Assembly (NCBI GenBank): GCA_019787685.1
Contig: JAHNUO010000032.1
Span: forward strand, 248,001 to 312,000
DNA from: Chiua virens
Taxonomy: Eukaryota > Basidiomycota > Agaricomycetes > Boletales > Boletaceae
Direction: 5' to 3'
DNA length: 64,000 nt
Shown here: piece after piece, positions 33,804-45,859 of the stretch
How positions within the stretch are numbered: the first letter of the stretch is position 1
How the letters are laid out: each line of letters begins with the position of its first letter
Made by a program: the position numbers and the translations under genes
The notes under the pieces: generated by a model
Database searches by the model: none
Told to the model about the DNA's origin: nothing
Seen by the model: only the letters and a program-made list of their open reading frames with translations

Positions 33804-35413
33804 TTATGCATAGTACATACGTGGTTGGATTCATTATTTCAAGCGACGTGTGATGAACGAATATACGAGTTGGCAAGGAGGGATGCTGAGTGTATGAGAA
33901 GGATCCTCTGAGAACCGATCAACCAGCGCCGACTACTAAATGGGTACGACGTGGGTCATATTCTATTCCTAGCCTGAGTGATCGTGACAATGCGCACACA
34001 CAACATGAGGAATGTGGCTATCTAAAAAGCAAAGACATAGTCGCATCCAAGACAATACTACAGGGGGTTGAACAACACAGGCCCACTGAGTGCTACGTAG
34101 GAGGAACGACTCGAAGTTGAGCTCAGCAGGCCTGGCGCCTCCGAGTCGGTCTCGAGCCTCAATCGAGCCACCATCCACGGATGTGCCCTTTCGCATCCCC
34201 CCCAGTCATAAAGATTGCAATTTCCGGTCGTCGTGTCCTGGTAAGACTCGGATTAGCCCAATGGGTTGCACAAAATTGTATCTCTCGCGACGTCATACGT
34301 CTTGTGCTCTACGCCGTTCACCTCGTTCGCGCGCCGTCGACGGACTGGGGTCTGTACAAAATAATACGTCCGTGCAAGCACTAGTGGCATTCGGTGAACA
34401 AATAGAGGTGGGACACTATATTCAAAGTCCAGGGCAGTCGATCGAGGAAACACCCAGGAGGGAATTAGAGCGGCGGTGAGTTTTCCATAGAATTTGACGT
34501 CGGGGTTTTCAGCGGGCCATGAGACGAGCGTCACTAAATAATACTAGCGCGAGAGTCAACGACTCGGATCAAGTGGCATAACTTTAGTTGAGGATCTACC
34601 ACTGGCAAACGACGATGGGGAAACGATCAGTGTCACAGACAGCTGCACCTATTACCCGAGCCCAGCTCTTAGGGTCCATGTAGCAAACATTTGTGCATAT
34701 AGAAACGTGAACGACAAATCGGAACCCGAACAAGGGCAGTCTCTTGGGATAAATAATGTTACGATGAGGCAACGATGTATGGAGTATGTACCTGGGCAAT
34801 GAGTGGTGCGTACTCCTCGTTCTGCATATCTAAACATTTCTTTTCCGTAGCGCACATACGTGAGTCATCCAATTGTGACTCGTGGTCACGGCGATCTCGA
34901 CGATACCGGCTTGTCCCTTTGATTGCTGGTGGTGCTCTGAAAGGGTTTCAGTTTCACTACATCCGAGTCCACCGCTTTCGTCTGTCCTCCTTGGCGTCGT
35001 GGACTCGGTCGGACCGGGTGTGTTTACTTGGCTGAAGGGGCCCGATATGTATTGAGTTCGTCATAGGTTTTCAGCTATCTGCAAGGTTCATCCTTGACCT
35101 TTTGCAGGACGCTGTGGACATGAGGGGGGATGTCCTCCAAAGTTGGTGGTGGGCAGTGTGACCGGTCGTTCTTGGCAAGAACGGGCACTCGGAGGGCATT
35201 ATTCGCCAGCATTCTAGAAAATGGTGATTCTGAAGAGGGCGCAAAGGGCCTGTTTTGGATCAAACAAATCATCGCGATCAAGCCCTGCCATGGAAAGTGT
35301 CTCTTGTTTCGTGCTGCGTAGTGAGGACCACACGCAAGCGGAAGTTACGTTTATGCAGTCTTTCGAGGAAATGGAGATTACAGATCAGCCGATCACATTG
35401 CAATTTCGCCTCG
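33804..35413. other. NLR to F-box interval, unit A; no firm gene
   Basis: Holds the NLR promoter side and short blocks conserved with unit B. One candidate is a - strand tail MDPKSWARVIGAAVCDTDRFP ending at about 34596 with a preceding donor-like site near 34790. Another is a - strand block SSESPFSRMLANNALRVPVLAKN (35281-35075) that may be a last exon of the F-box gene. I cannot support a full model. About 340 bp near 34180-34500 are missing in unit B. Confidence 0.4.
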
Positions 35414-36738
35414 TTATATGGTACAATCCAAGTCGTGCACTTCTGACCATTCCCCATCCACTAAATCCAGATCTGTCCCAAGGATATGTAAGTATGTGAG
35501 GCGAGAGTGAGGACCAAGTCTGTCACGAAGAATGGGTTGGATGTCTGAAAAAGGCATCTTTGGTTCGTTGTCATCCCGGCAGACTGGACATTCCACTACC
35601 AACGATTGCAGATTGGTGAGATGAGCAATGCCATCCAATGTCGGAGGAAGGGTCTAAGGGTGATCAATTAGGATGAGAGGTATTAGGCAGAGGCAGGCAA
35701 CTGACCTCTGCATCTTCCCTAAATCCATAGTGATTAATTTCGAGCTTGAGTGAACGGAGGTGACGAAAGTTAGACCATGCAGGAGAAGCGAAGATGAATC
35801 GGAGAATATCATCTGTTGGCCCATCTATTATTGAATCCACAAAGTCGAAGATGGAAATCGATAGCATCTGGATAGAGTCGGGTAGCCTTTCAAGGATGTC
35901 ACGCATCTGAATTACGTGCAAGTCCCAGGGATGCTCGCCAGGGCACTGACAATTACCACCGAGGACTAATCCTGTGAGAGCAGACTGGGGGAGGAAATCG
36001 ATGTCGAGGAGAATATCAAGAGGTGCGTCAAGGGTGCGTAGATTGCGAGCATCTACGGATACCATGGGTCGGAAACGCCCAACACAAAACCTTACCTCCA
36101 GGAGGGAGAATCTGAGCTTGTCCGTCGTTTCAGGTTTAACACCCGGAGGGCTCAGAAGGAATTCGCAAGAGGAAAAACGTAGTTTCTCGAGCAATGGCAG
36201 AGACGCCATGGTATGCCAATGGTTGACGTCCACGAGACAATCCCAAAGTTCGAGTTGGCGTATGTTCGTCATGAGTGAAATGGAAGAGAGGTGACACTTG
36301 GGAGTGAGTCCCCTTGTCCAGGCGTCTCCGTGTCCATTGTTCAAGCGGAGGACCTGCACACTTTTGGCAAGGGTCAGAGAGGCTGGGTGGTTTGCGGCAA
36401 TCTGCCGAAACAATGTCTGGCCAAAGAAAGAGACCATATTAGGGTTGGCATGAGAGGGAATCTCAATGCTACAGAACTCGAGGACTCTGAACATGTGAGG
36501 AAGGCAAACATTGGCAAAGAATTTGCAAGTACGACGAAGTCTGGCCAGCGTTCGACAGTCCCAAGTAAGATGTTGGAATATAAGGAGGTATATTTCATTT
36601 GGTAGGATGGGTAATGTTTTGTCACCGCTTCGTCGCTCTGGGGCTGGGGATGGAATAAGATAGGAGTCAGGAGCAGAGAGAGAGAGCCGACTCACTGGAG
36701 CACACAAAGAATCTGAAAAGTGACATGTCTGTCGACAT
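35414..36738 (-). CDS. F-box/LRR-type protein, copy A
   Basis: Starts at ATG 36738 (MSTDMSLFRFFVCS). An intron of about 50 nt, GTGAGTC to CCCCAG, joins it to PERRSGDKTLPILPNEIYLLIFQHLTWDC, a clear F-box. A leucine-rich scaffold follows (SLTLAKSVQVLRLNN, LMTNIRQLELWDC, ASLPLLEKLRFSSC, FRHLRSLKLEINH). A second intron at about 35703-35653 leads to LPPTLDGIAHLTNLQSLVVECPVC and SRLTYLHILGTDLDLVDGEW; this exon ends at 35414 or is spliced further. F-box/LRR proteins are substrate receptors of SCF ubiquitin ligases. Divergent from CK1 copy B with 96 bp between starts. Confidence 0.8.
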
Positions 36739-36834
36739 GAATCAAGCCGACGCGATCACGTGCAAGATGTACAACTTACATAATCTGAACAACTATCAAA
36801 CCCACTGTGTCTGTTTCTGTTTTTGCCAGAGACG
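36739..36834. promoter_or_regulatory. 96-bp divergent F-box/CK1 promoter
   Basis: Contains GCGATCACGTGC with an E-box CACGTG, the point where unit homology starts. Conserved at 53753-53840, and the CK1 half is kept at 20688-20770. Confidence 0.45.
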
Positions 36835-38197
36835 ATGGAGGTCACGTTTGGTGGAAAGTACAGACTCGAGGAAGAAATCGCCAACGGTGGCTGTGGTGAG
36901 TCTCTCTCTGCTGTCCTCGTCTACCCCCTCATGTACAAACACAGGCTCCGTCTTCCTCGGCGTACACACCATAGCGGGCAAGGAAGTCGCTATCAAACTC
37001 GAACTCTCCTTCGCCAGGAATCCAAGGTATACAAGTCTCTCATGGGTGGGCCAGGCGTACCCTGGATCATGTACTCGGGCAAGCAAGGGGACTACAACGT
37101 CATGGTCATCGATCTTCTCGGGCCCTCCTTGGAGGATCTCTTCAAAGTCTGCAACAGACACTTTTCTCTCAAGACCGTCCTTCTCCTAGCCGATCAGCTT
37201 GTACGTCTATTTCCTTGTCTCCACCTCGACGCCACATCAAGATTAATTTATCCACGCTCATTTTTCGTTGCCTAGTTGTCGCGCCTTGAATTTATTCATT
37301 CCCGTTCATTTATACATCGCGACGTAAAACCTGCCAATTTCGTCATGGGCCTGCCTTCTTCTCCGACCACCTCCATCGTCAATGTCATCGACTTTGGTCT
37401 CGCACGTCGCTTCAGGGACTCTAGGACAGGCGAACACCTCCCTTACAAACAGGAAGGAAAGCACGGTGTAGGCACCAACCTTTTCGCTAGTTTGAACGCT
37501 CATCGCGGTGTCGGTGCGTATAATGTCGCTTGAACGATTTATATCCGCTCATACTACCGCCACAGAATGTGCTCGTCGTGATGACCTCGAGTCCCTTGCG
37601 TATATGCTCATTTACTTCCTCCGTGGGACCCTACCCTGGAGAAAGCTACGTGCACCAACGGTATCACAGACATGGGACCTTATTTTGCAAGCCAAGTTGG
37701 ACGCTATTGGCCCTTTATTACCTCAGTCATCACCGGATCTTGTTTATCGAGAACAATTAGAAAAGGAGGAACAACCGCTTCGCGACGATGTTCCTTCGCT
37801 GCAAGACAATCTGGAACACGAGGAAACACATTCTATTGTCGAAAAATCTAGGGCTTTCCCCTCAATCGCCGTCCGCGAGACTCCGCGTCATCCCCGTACT
37901 CGCTCGCAGCCCCGTACTGCTATACGTTCCTGTTCACGAGCCCCTTCTCCAATTCCTCCTGAATCCCCCACACCTTCTCCGATACGTCACCGTCATTACC
38001 GTAGAGATTCCTCTGCTTCTTATCATTCAGACACTCATCAAGACCCTGACCCCTACTTGCCACCACCCACTATTCCGATGACTGCCACCCTCCCCGTCGA
38101 ATTCACCCTCTTTCTCACCTATTCATTGTCTCTTTCTTCGACTACGATGGTCTACGCGACATGTTCCGCAATTTGGGTCGTCTTAAAGGTACAGTAG
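36835..38197 (+). pseudogene. casein kinase 1-like kinase, copy B (broken)
   Basis: Exons 36835-36895, 36945-37200, 37276-37513 and 37566 onward. It keeps the segment lost in A and C (KVCNRHFSLKTVLLLADQL) and the catalytic loop HRDVKPANF with DFGLARRF. It has a 25-bp deletion between IKLEL and ESKVYK (about 37003-37012) that shifts the frame. The end also differs from the CK1 consensus (ATCSAIWVV instead of DLRDMFRNLG). The Ser/Arg/Pro-rich tail (RTRSQPRTAIRSCSRAPSP) lies inside the C-lobe region, unusual for CK1. It lies 96 bp from the start of the divergent F-box gene, so the two may share a promoter. Confidence 0.9.
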
Positions 38198-38304
38198 CAA
38201 GTACCAGAGCAAATGAGATTTCTCTTCGATCCGGCAAAACCCGAATTTTTGCGATTTAGTCAATCCCAAGAATGCGTTCGAAACATTTTCAACATCGATC
38301 CACC

Positions 38305-39032
38305 ATGAGCTCGCATGACAATGACCCATTCTACCTGAGGTATGTACATCTGACTGGAACGATGCGCAGGGTGCTGATAGCTTTTGACATCGTCCAGGTG
38401 GCGTCAACGCTCACCCTTTGATGCAGCACGGGCCACTCAGGCAAACACGGACACGAATTCCTTGAATTCGAGTACTCGCATGATCGTTTGAGATATGCAA
38501 ACAACTCAAATTACAGAAACGACAGTCTTATCCGCAAAGAGAGTGCGTCGCTTATACGGCCCACTGTGACCCGTGTCTCATGACGCCTTTTACAGTGTGG
38601 GTTGGCCCTTTAGTGATCAAGGAACTAAAGCGCGTCGTTGAGGTGAGTGAAATCACAAAGTAAGCATATAGTCCTTGAGCTTTTTGTCATCATGTTCATC
38701 CCCCATGCAGGGAAGATGACACGAATTGGTCCAAAAAGAACATTGTCGGAAAGCAAGAGCTTGAAGTTCGTATCGGGAATGACCACACTACCTTTGAGGT
38801 TTTTTTTCACAGATATGTGAGGAACCCTGCTCGTGATTGGTAGACTGCAAAAGTCGGCTCCCTGGTTGATATCCAAGACAGTGAAGACTCGGAAGGACTG
38901 CGGGTGTTCTATTACTTGGTGCAAGATCTGAAGGTATTCGTTCGTATTTCCCCTTTACGCATTCGCCAACCCTTTCCCTAGTGTCTCATTTTCTCTCTAA
39001 CTTCTCTCCACTTCAAAATCAAGCCGATCTAA
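38305..39032 (+). CDS. mago nashi-like protein, copy B
   Basis: Same six-exon layout as copy A, with GT donors throughout and no stop or frameshift that I can see. It has the same missing R-Y-Y at the exon 1/2 junction. One residue change is seen in exon 1 (SSHDNDP). It is the best-preserved copy. The gene lies 108 bp after the broken kinase. Confidence 0.82.
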
Positions 39033-40254
39033 AATAGCCATCGATCAATACGTGTTTGTCATGCTGCATTGTATTGGAACTTGCATTCATCTCTCGTTGC
39101 ATGAATGAATCGTGTAATTGGTCCGCTTGCGCAAGATAGTGCTGTCTGTCATCTTTGAGGTAAACGTCTTGCGTTGAGATTGTTAGCATCGACTGACAGT
39201 GTTTTTTAGACAAATAATAAAGCTGTTTCTTGTCTGCGTTATCCAGTTGCTGCGCGAAAGATGTGATCGTCGATGAGTAGGTTAAAATCAGTCGGAGGAT
39301 GCTGAACTCCATCCCATACAGCACATCATCTGTACTTCTTTGTGATATGCCGGTAGTATGATCCGCCCAGACTCCACCAACACCTTATGTTTGCCGTCCA
39401 GCGCTATAACACTGATCCATGCTAGTGACCAAGCTGTCATCTCTAATCACGTCGATCCTTCGTTGCATTCCAAAAGTAGGTAACATGGTGGCTCGGTTCG
39501 TTTGACCGCTCTCATAACCTATCTGAACACTGTCACGAACTCCATAGTCGGAGTCTTTACCAACTTTACATCCCACATTTAGGATCACACTGCACTACCA
39601 GTCAGTCTCGTCACAGGATATAAGTTATCACTGGGCCACCTGCCTTGTGTACTTCGGAACAGCATGGACGCTGATTTGCGTGAAATTTTGCCAACCCCTC
39701 CTTTGATAACAGTTACCTTCTCTCGTGGATGCTTTATCATATCCTCTAGGCCAACAGTAAAGATCATTAAGGTATGAGATTGGCGTCGCAATGACTCGTT
39801 GACCTCCTGCACCACGTCGTCCGTCATCTCCCTTTTCAAATCCTCCTTCACGCTGGCGACTAGGCAACGATCAATATACGACGATGTTCTCGTGAAGGAT
39901 GCACACCTCACCCAGGTGAAAGTCGCTCAGCGAGGTCAAAGACCTCCTTCAACTTGTCGCAAGTCTTGGCCAACAGGTGTTCTTGCATGCACAGAAAATT
40001 CCACGGATGCCCGATAGATTCTAGTTTGCATTGTCGCCCGTATGTTGCGAGTTCGTCCCAGCTCTTAGGTCCAAAGAAGCGTCTGCTATTGCAACGCGTT
40101 TTTCGAACCTGTCGTGTGGGACGGTGGTTTCCTCGATCAAGGTTTGTACTTGCTCGCCTTCCTTCGCTATTTCTGCTAGCAACGCCTTCGAACTCTGGTG
40201 GTGTTTCTCGGTATCATCGATTGCTGCGCGAAGGGTCTCGATTGCTGCCGACAT
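39019..40254 (-). pseudogene. uncharacterised gene Y, copy B
   Basis: Not recognised. Same N-terminus as A (MSAAIETLRAAIDDTEK) with the one-base deletion after KRVAIADA. The middle block VKEDLKREMTDDVVQEVNESLRRQS is kept but an extra T shifts its end. A 101-residue open block at 39324-39019 (MLYGMEFSILRLILTYSS...DKKQLYYLSKKHCQSML) is identical in unit C, suggesting it is a terminal exon. Confidence 0.5.
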
Positions 40255-40379
40255 GTTGACGGTGGCGAGGTATGGGTTTCGAATGAAGAGATTGTTTTGA
40301 TGATAAAGGGTTTCCGCGATACAACGAAGCTATATATACGATAGACGACATGAAGTCGACGTCGTGGTAATGTGGACCA

Positions 40380-41599
40380 GTGTTTGGTCTATTGTTCTGC
40401 AGGTCTGGACTGCACGCGTTGACCATTTTTGTCCACTGTGGACTCGTAAAACATGTGGTACCGCTTTGAGCAAACAAGGTCCACTTCGGCTGGACACTAT
40501 TTTCCGATTACGCCTCTTCATCTCTGTCCACCGTTCCTTGGGCTCTTGTGGCCTGGACCTGCAGGACGTGTCTACTTCATGGGGGATCGCGTTGTTGCCG
40601 TCACCAGACCGGCCCTGCGTGGCAAATGCGTCAGCCTGCCCTCAGGCTAGTGAGGACATCGACATCAGCTGTCCAGGTTTGGTACCAGTCCATCAGCGCT
40701 TTAGCACTCAGCAAGCCTCGTCGAACCGTGCGATTCCACGATCGTCGACTCGGAGGACGATTTAGTTCTATCTGGTATCAAAGTGGTCGCCACGGTGTCG
40801 GACATTGGATTCGAGGTGCCGTGCTTGAACTGGGTCCGAGTCAGGATCCATCGGACGACACTTGGACCAAAAGTACATTGCTCAACTTGGTCACTAGGCA
40901 ATAATTGATCAACGATCAAGGCTCTCAAGGATGCATACAGGACTCACTCAAAAATAACAATTGTCCTTTGGTTTGCTTGATGTCCTTTAACTTGTTAAAA
41001 CACTTGACGGCCAGGTGTTCGTGCATGCACACGAGATTCCACGGGTTCTGAACACAATCACTCTGGGTACTTTCCGCGAATGCCAGAATTTCGTCCCAGT
41101 CCATGTAGTTGAGATATGCGTTTATCGTCTCAACACGCTTTTCGTACCTGTCGCGGGGGACGGTGGCTTTTTCGATCAAGGTTTGTACTTCCTCGCCTTG
41201 ATTCGCTATATTCTTTAGCCAAGCCTTCGAAATCTGGAGACGTTTCTCGGTATCATCGACTGTTTCGCGAAGTCTGTCGGTTGCTGCCGTCATCGTAACA
41301 GTGACGAGGTGTGGCTTTCGTGTGAAGGGATGGTTTTGATGGTGAGGGCTTTCCGCGATCCAGCTGGGTTATATGTACGATAGAGACCCACAGCAGGGAT
41401 GATGTATGTGGCAATGTGGACTAGCATATGTGTGGACCTTGACTAACTTGACTTATTGTTCTGCAGAGTCCAAGATGGTTCTCATGCCTGCGAATTTCTG
41501 TGTTGCATAAGCCGGCTCGCCCTGATTGATTGTTCACTGTAGGTACTCTTATTGTTTTACAATCCAACAATACAACCGAGTCCCGATAGCGGAAACATG
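40380..41599 (-). pseudogene. degenerate X'-Y' paralogue pair, unit B
   Basis: Y' at 41293-40925 is a 122-residue open frame: MTAATDRLRETVDDTEK, IANQGEEVQTLIEKATVPRDRYEKRV, then NPWNLVCMHEHL. It is clearly related to gene Y. Downstream, 40928-40400 holds remnants of an X relative (GTSNPMSDTVATTLIPD, compare NASNPTSDTTALTP of X; DWYQ, compare LLMDWCR). The order X, Y', X', Y implies an older duplication of an X-Y pair. The whole block is absent from unit A. Confidence 0.6.
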
Positions 41600-41616
41600 C
41601 GCTCTAAGCTGTTTGA

Positions 41617-43022
41617 TCAGATAGGGTTAAGTTTATTTCGGCGGGACGCTCTTTTCCGATTCACACTTCTGCATCTCTGTCGTGCCATCAGCCATTTCTC
41701 CTTGAGTTCTTCCTGCTTAGAGCTGATCCATATGGCCATTTCGTAGACCATCGTTTCGTCGTCGTCACCAGAGCGACCCTGTGTGGTAACCTCTCTGCTC
41801 GAACTCGTTGCTACTATGGATAGCGACCTGTCCAAGTCGACAAGTTCCACACCAGGTGTCAAGGTCAACGCACAATCAGTACCGACCGTCGATGCTTGTG
41901 CAGATGAGGTAGCTTCAGGCTCAGTCCCAGTTCCGAGCGTTGCTTCCAGAGGGCACAAAAGGTCGGTCGTCCAGGCTCGGCACCAATCCATCAACACTCG
42001 ACAAGCTTCGTCAGATCGTGCGATCTGTTCGCGAAACCGGTACACGCGGGGGTCCACGATCATCGACACTGACGAAGTCGGTTCGATTGTATCTGGTGTC
42101 AAGGGGGTTGTGTCGGAAGTCGGATTCGATGCGTTTTGCTCCCCTGGGGTATCACCGAGTGTCTCTACATCTGTCCTCGCATTGACTAGAGAGTCGGATA
42201 GGATACTTGTACCTCGAGTAGTCGCCCCCGACATTGTCCTCTCCTTGGATACGCGCGTTTTCTTTGGATCCGAGGGCCGGCCAGGGACGTTTGCCGTGTG
42301 TTGGGATTCCCAAACGCCTGTCGCGTTCGCCCCACAAGGACAATCGCTTGATAAACATCGCCTGAAAACGAGAAACATGGAATCCCGAGTCGACGAGGTC
42401 CCCTGAACTGATCTAGTAGGTACTGTAGTGCGCCTGGACTGGGACTCGGGATCGACGACCTTTGGACCCGAGTACGTTGAGAGTACCCCTTTGATGTCCT
42501 TGCTCGAGCCACCCGACAAGGACGCCGTCTCGATGTCACTCTGAAGGCGTGCTTGCCATTCCACGTGTTGTGATCGTAGATCATCCCCCACCGCGGCGAC
42601 ACAGAGAAAGATCGTTTTGGCCAACTCACTCTTGAACAGCGTCTCTTGACGCAGTGAACCTGTCCACGCGCGTCATCATGAGCATCAGCGAAGGCGCATA
42701 AGCATACGCGGCAAACCCTACCAGGTAATGCGACACGCCGTCCGAGCGACGCACGCGCGATGTTCAGATGGTTTCCGACATCCCGATAGGACTTGAGGGC
42801 TTTACTTGCCGCGCCCGCCAACCCGGTGGCACTGCCTATCTCGCAGAGGGTGCAAGACCGGCCTTGGCGGATTTTTGAACAGGTGTCTGTTGGGTGACAT
42901 TGACGGATGTCCTCGAGGCTGGATAAGAGGTCGATCGCGTATTCTTGGTGCCCTTCGAGAAGATTCTCGCAGGCGACGAGTTCTCTGAGGGACATGGTCG
43001 ACTTTGGGGGTGCTCCAGGCAT
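41617..43022 (-). pseudogene. uncharacterised gene X, copy B (frameshifted)
   Basis: Same start and end as copy A, but two extra bases (CTCTTGACG for CTCGACG, about 42644) shift the frame, and small deletions occur near 42490. The two halves are readable as 278- and 335-residue overlapping frames. Confidence 0.75.
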
Positions 43023-43580
43023 GGTTCAACAGAGAAAAAACGAGTGTTGGTGGGAAGGTCCTGTAGGCGTCCGTATTTTGTAGCATTTGGAGGCTGACAT
43101 GTCGATTAATGGTGTTATCAGTGAGAGAACTGGCTTCCTGGCCACGCCGACAGTGGAGTAGTTAAAATCATCCGTCGTGATCGTGGGGGTTAAGCGTTTG
43201 AAATTTGAACAATCATGCAAACGTACCTTTACCTTGAAAGGTACCTACTCGATGGCTGCCGCCAGAGTCGGCGCTCGCCTCATGCAAGCAGTGACTCGGA
43301 AGCTGGCAATCCAACTTGACAAGATCTCATTCGGACCTCCGTGACAGAAGACAACACTGGTACTATCATCGGATACCGTACGGCACCGATGTGGAAGCTG
43401 CGGTCCATACTAGACTGTCGGCCTGCGTTAGCGCGGCCCTTCGCCGCAAAGGTATGATACTGCCCTTGTGAGTAAGCCTCTGATGGGTACTATCTCGGAC
43501 GCTCATCGCCTCCCCGAGGCTGGGGCTACATAGTATAAATTTGCGATCAAAAACCTATCCCTGCTCTACATCTCAGCCTT
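43023..43580. promoter_or_regulatory. divergent promoter between X and questin oxidase, unit B
   Basis: TATAAAT at 43534-43540 in the same context as units A and C. No gene seen. Confidence 0.55.
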
Positions 43581-45460
43581 ATGACTACTTCCGCACCACC
43601 CACCGTTGTCATACCTGCGACCCCATCTTCGCGTGAGATTCTCGTCTGCCTCTTTCCTGGCGTCAAGCGCTGTCACTCCTCGCACCTGGCCGTGTGCCCA
43701 ACTGTGGACCCGAGGCTACGGCTGCGCTGCTTAAAGCGCTCAGGATAACCACAAGCGGAGCCATGTCTTTTTCAACGAGTTCAGTTTCCACAAGTACGTC
43801 TCTACCCTTGCTCGGTCGCGCCCGTTTGGTTGATGCTCTTCACAGCCACTCAGTCCACCACTTGCTCGCCATATATGCGCTTGGTGCCTCGGCGCCCGTG
43901 ATAAACGCTGCCTACGAGGATACCCATCTCGACCATCTGCGCATCGCGTTTGTCGCCCCAAACAAGGTGACCACTACAGACGATACCTTTACGGATTGCC
44001 TCGGGAACGACCAGTATGTATTTGGGTGTTCCATGCCGGTTTTTCTCGTTGACGCTCGCGGTCCAGCTACTACAATGCCTACCTCGATTACTTCCATCGG
44101 GTTGTGCTCCAGCCCGGTGTCAATATTTCAGACATACTTGAGAAATACATCTTTTCCTCGCACTACAATGTCCGCACGCCAAAGCAGGGGACCGAGCAAC
44201 CCGAGATGCTTAATCGGTTTCTCGAGATTCTCATCCACCCTATCATTCATGTCGGCTACGGTGCCGAGTTTGGCATAATGGGTCTCATCGCAGAAGGTGA
44301 GCAGTTCGGAAGGCTTCCGTACGTAGCTTAATCCTCATTTTCTTGATTTGTAGGTCTCGCATGGACATCAGTGCACCCTGCTGGTGCTACTACCCCCATT
44401 AATCGTCTTCTCTTCACTCAACGCACGACTCCCATCTCTGAATTGGAGAAGCAAGGCAAGTGGTTTTCCCTGTCATCGCTTGTGCATGACTGATGCCTAC
44501 GGATAGAGCCAGGGTGGATGCCAAAAGCAGGGTTGCGCTTGCGAGCGTTGAACATTTTGACACTCATGCTTCGTGACCCTCGTTTCTTTGGAAACAGGAC
44601 CCTTGACAAGCACGAATTTGCTGCGATGCTCGAGTCACATGGGGAAATCTTCGTCAAATACGGTGAGCTTTGGGACTGTCAAATCGAAACATAGGAAGAT
44701 CTCGAAGCACGTATGGAGGAGCTCATTTAGGCTGCAATGCTCATGTATGGCGTTGGAAGCTGGGACGGAAACGAGGCTGAATATCGTGCTGATTTCTTCA
44801 CGTAAGCGCAGCCATGATAGATGCCCTTATACGTAGCTGATTATTCTCATCAGCGCACATATCGTGACATCTGTGCTGTTCATTCCCACGATCTGTAGAT
44901 ACCTCTCCCTTGAATCCCAAACGAAGCTGCTTCGAGCACACTTTTTGACGAGCATCACCTGGTGGGTCGTCCGTGGCCGTCCGAGTTTCGCCCTGAAGGA
45001 TTTCACCTCTCGACCACTCCCGCCTGTCCCGAATGCACCCTCTTCCAAGTATTCCAACACGCTCCCAGGCACTCTGCCGACTCCCGCCGCATGTGCACTC
45101 TCTTCGACGACACCCTACGCCGGCAACGCGAATCCATGGTATGCCATCCTCGCGGACGCACTCGTCCACCCAAACGAGCACCTCTGCAAAGTGCAACGTG
45201 CATTGGCGCACTTCAACCTCCTGTATGGACATCGCGAGGCAGGATCTGTCCTTGAATCGCTCTCTAAGGACGGCGTGGACGTGAACCCCGAGTATGGGTA
45301 CCTGGACGGGTCTGTGTTTTTGCGTACGGCGTGGTTGACCGCGTCGGCGCTTGGATGGGTGACCCACGGGGAGGAAAACACGGGCGCATGGAATTACCAA
45401 GAGTTCCAAAAGGCAGCGTTGGAGGAATTGGAACTCATGAAGGGTCAAGGGAGGGCATAG
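43581..45460 (+). pseudogene. questin oxidase-like protein, copy B (most damaged)
   Basis: Same layout as A. Lesions: a deletion in exon 1 (TCAAGCGCTGTCACTCC), one base lost in AGGATAACC (shared with C), and TAG stops at 44692-44694 (CAG in A and C) and 44728-44730 (TGG in A and C). Exon 3 (QPEMLNRFLEILIHPIIHVGYG) and the last exon are open. Confidence 0.87.
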
Positions 45461-45859
45461 GTGGTATGCGTACACCTTGCATCCATTGTAAAACATATTG
45501 ATGAACTGACACACCACTCACGAAAACATCTGTATGCAAATTGTACGCAATATATGGTGAATATCTGAATATTTGACGGTCTGTCAATTGTACAGTGTGT
45601 ATGTAATTTCAGTGTACAACTGGAAAATGTGGTCTAAGCAAGGAGTTCAAATCCACTGTACAATCACCATAGTCATTATTTTGCCTCAGGAATGGATATG
45701 ATTGTTTGTAAGGCCCTGTTGAAAGCATTTTGAGTTTCTTCTGACAATCCAAGTCATCCAGATGTGACAAATATACCAATGGTCACATCTATTATCATAA
45801 CCAGAAGAAGGATGTGGCCTGTAGGATGGAAAAATTACTTGGACATAGGGAAATAGTAT
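45461..45859. other. convergent intergenic region, unit B
   Basis: Counterpart of 28134-28523 in unit A, no gene seen. Confidence 0.6.

Larger units (their letters stand above)
20688..36747. repeat. tandem segmental duplication unit A (16,060 bp)
   Basis: Begins CGACGCGATCACGTG, the same words that start units B and C. Carries CK1, mago, Y, X, questin oxidase, NLR and F-box in that order. It lacks the Y'-X' pair present in B and C. Its left end abuts the KDZ element, so no F-box precedes its kinase. Confidence 0.95.

Noticed and set aside
35221..35499. + strand frame MVILKRAQRACFG... conserved in units A and B
   Set aside because: Conservation is expected from the duplication alone, and the - strand F-box exon overlaps it. 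Differences between A and B do not favour either frame.
36835..38197. Calling CK1 copy B a functional kinase because HRD and DFG motifs are present
   Set aside because: The 25-bp deletion before ESKVYK shifts the frame in exon 2, and no nearby splice site seen would repair it.
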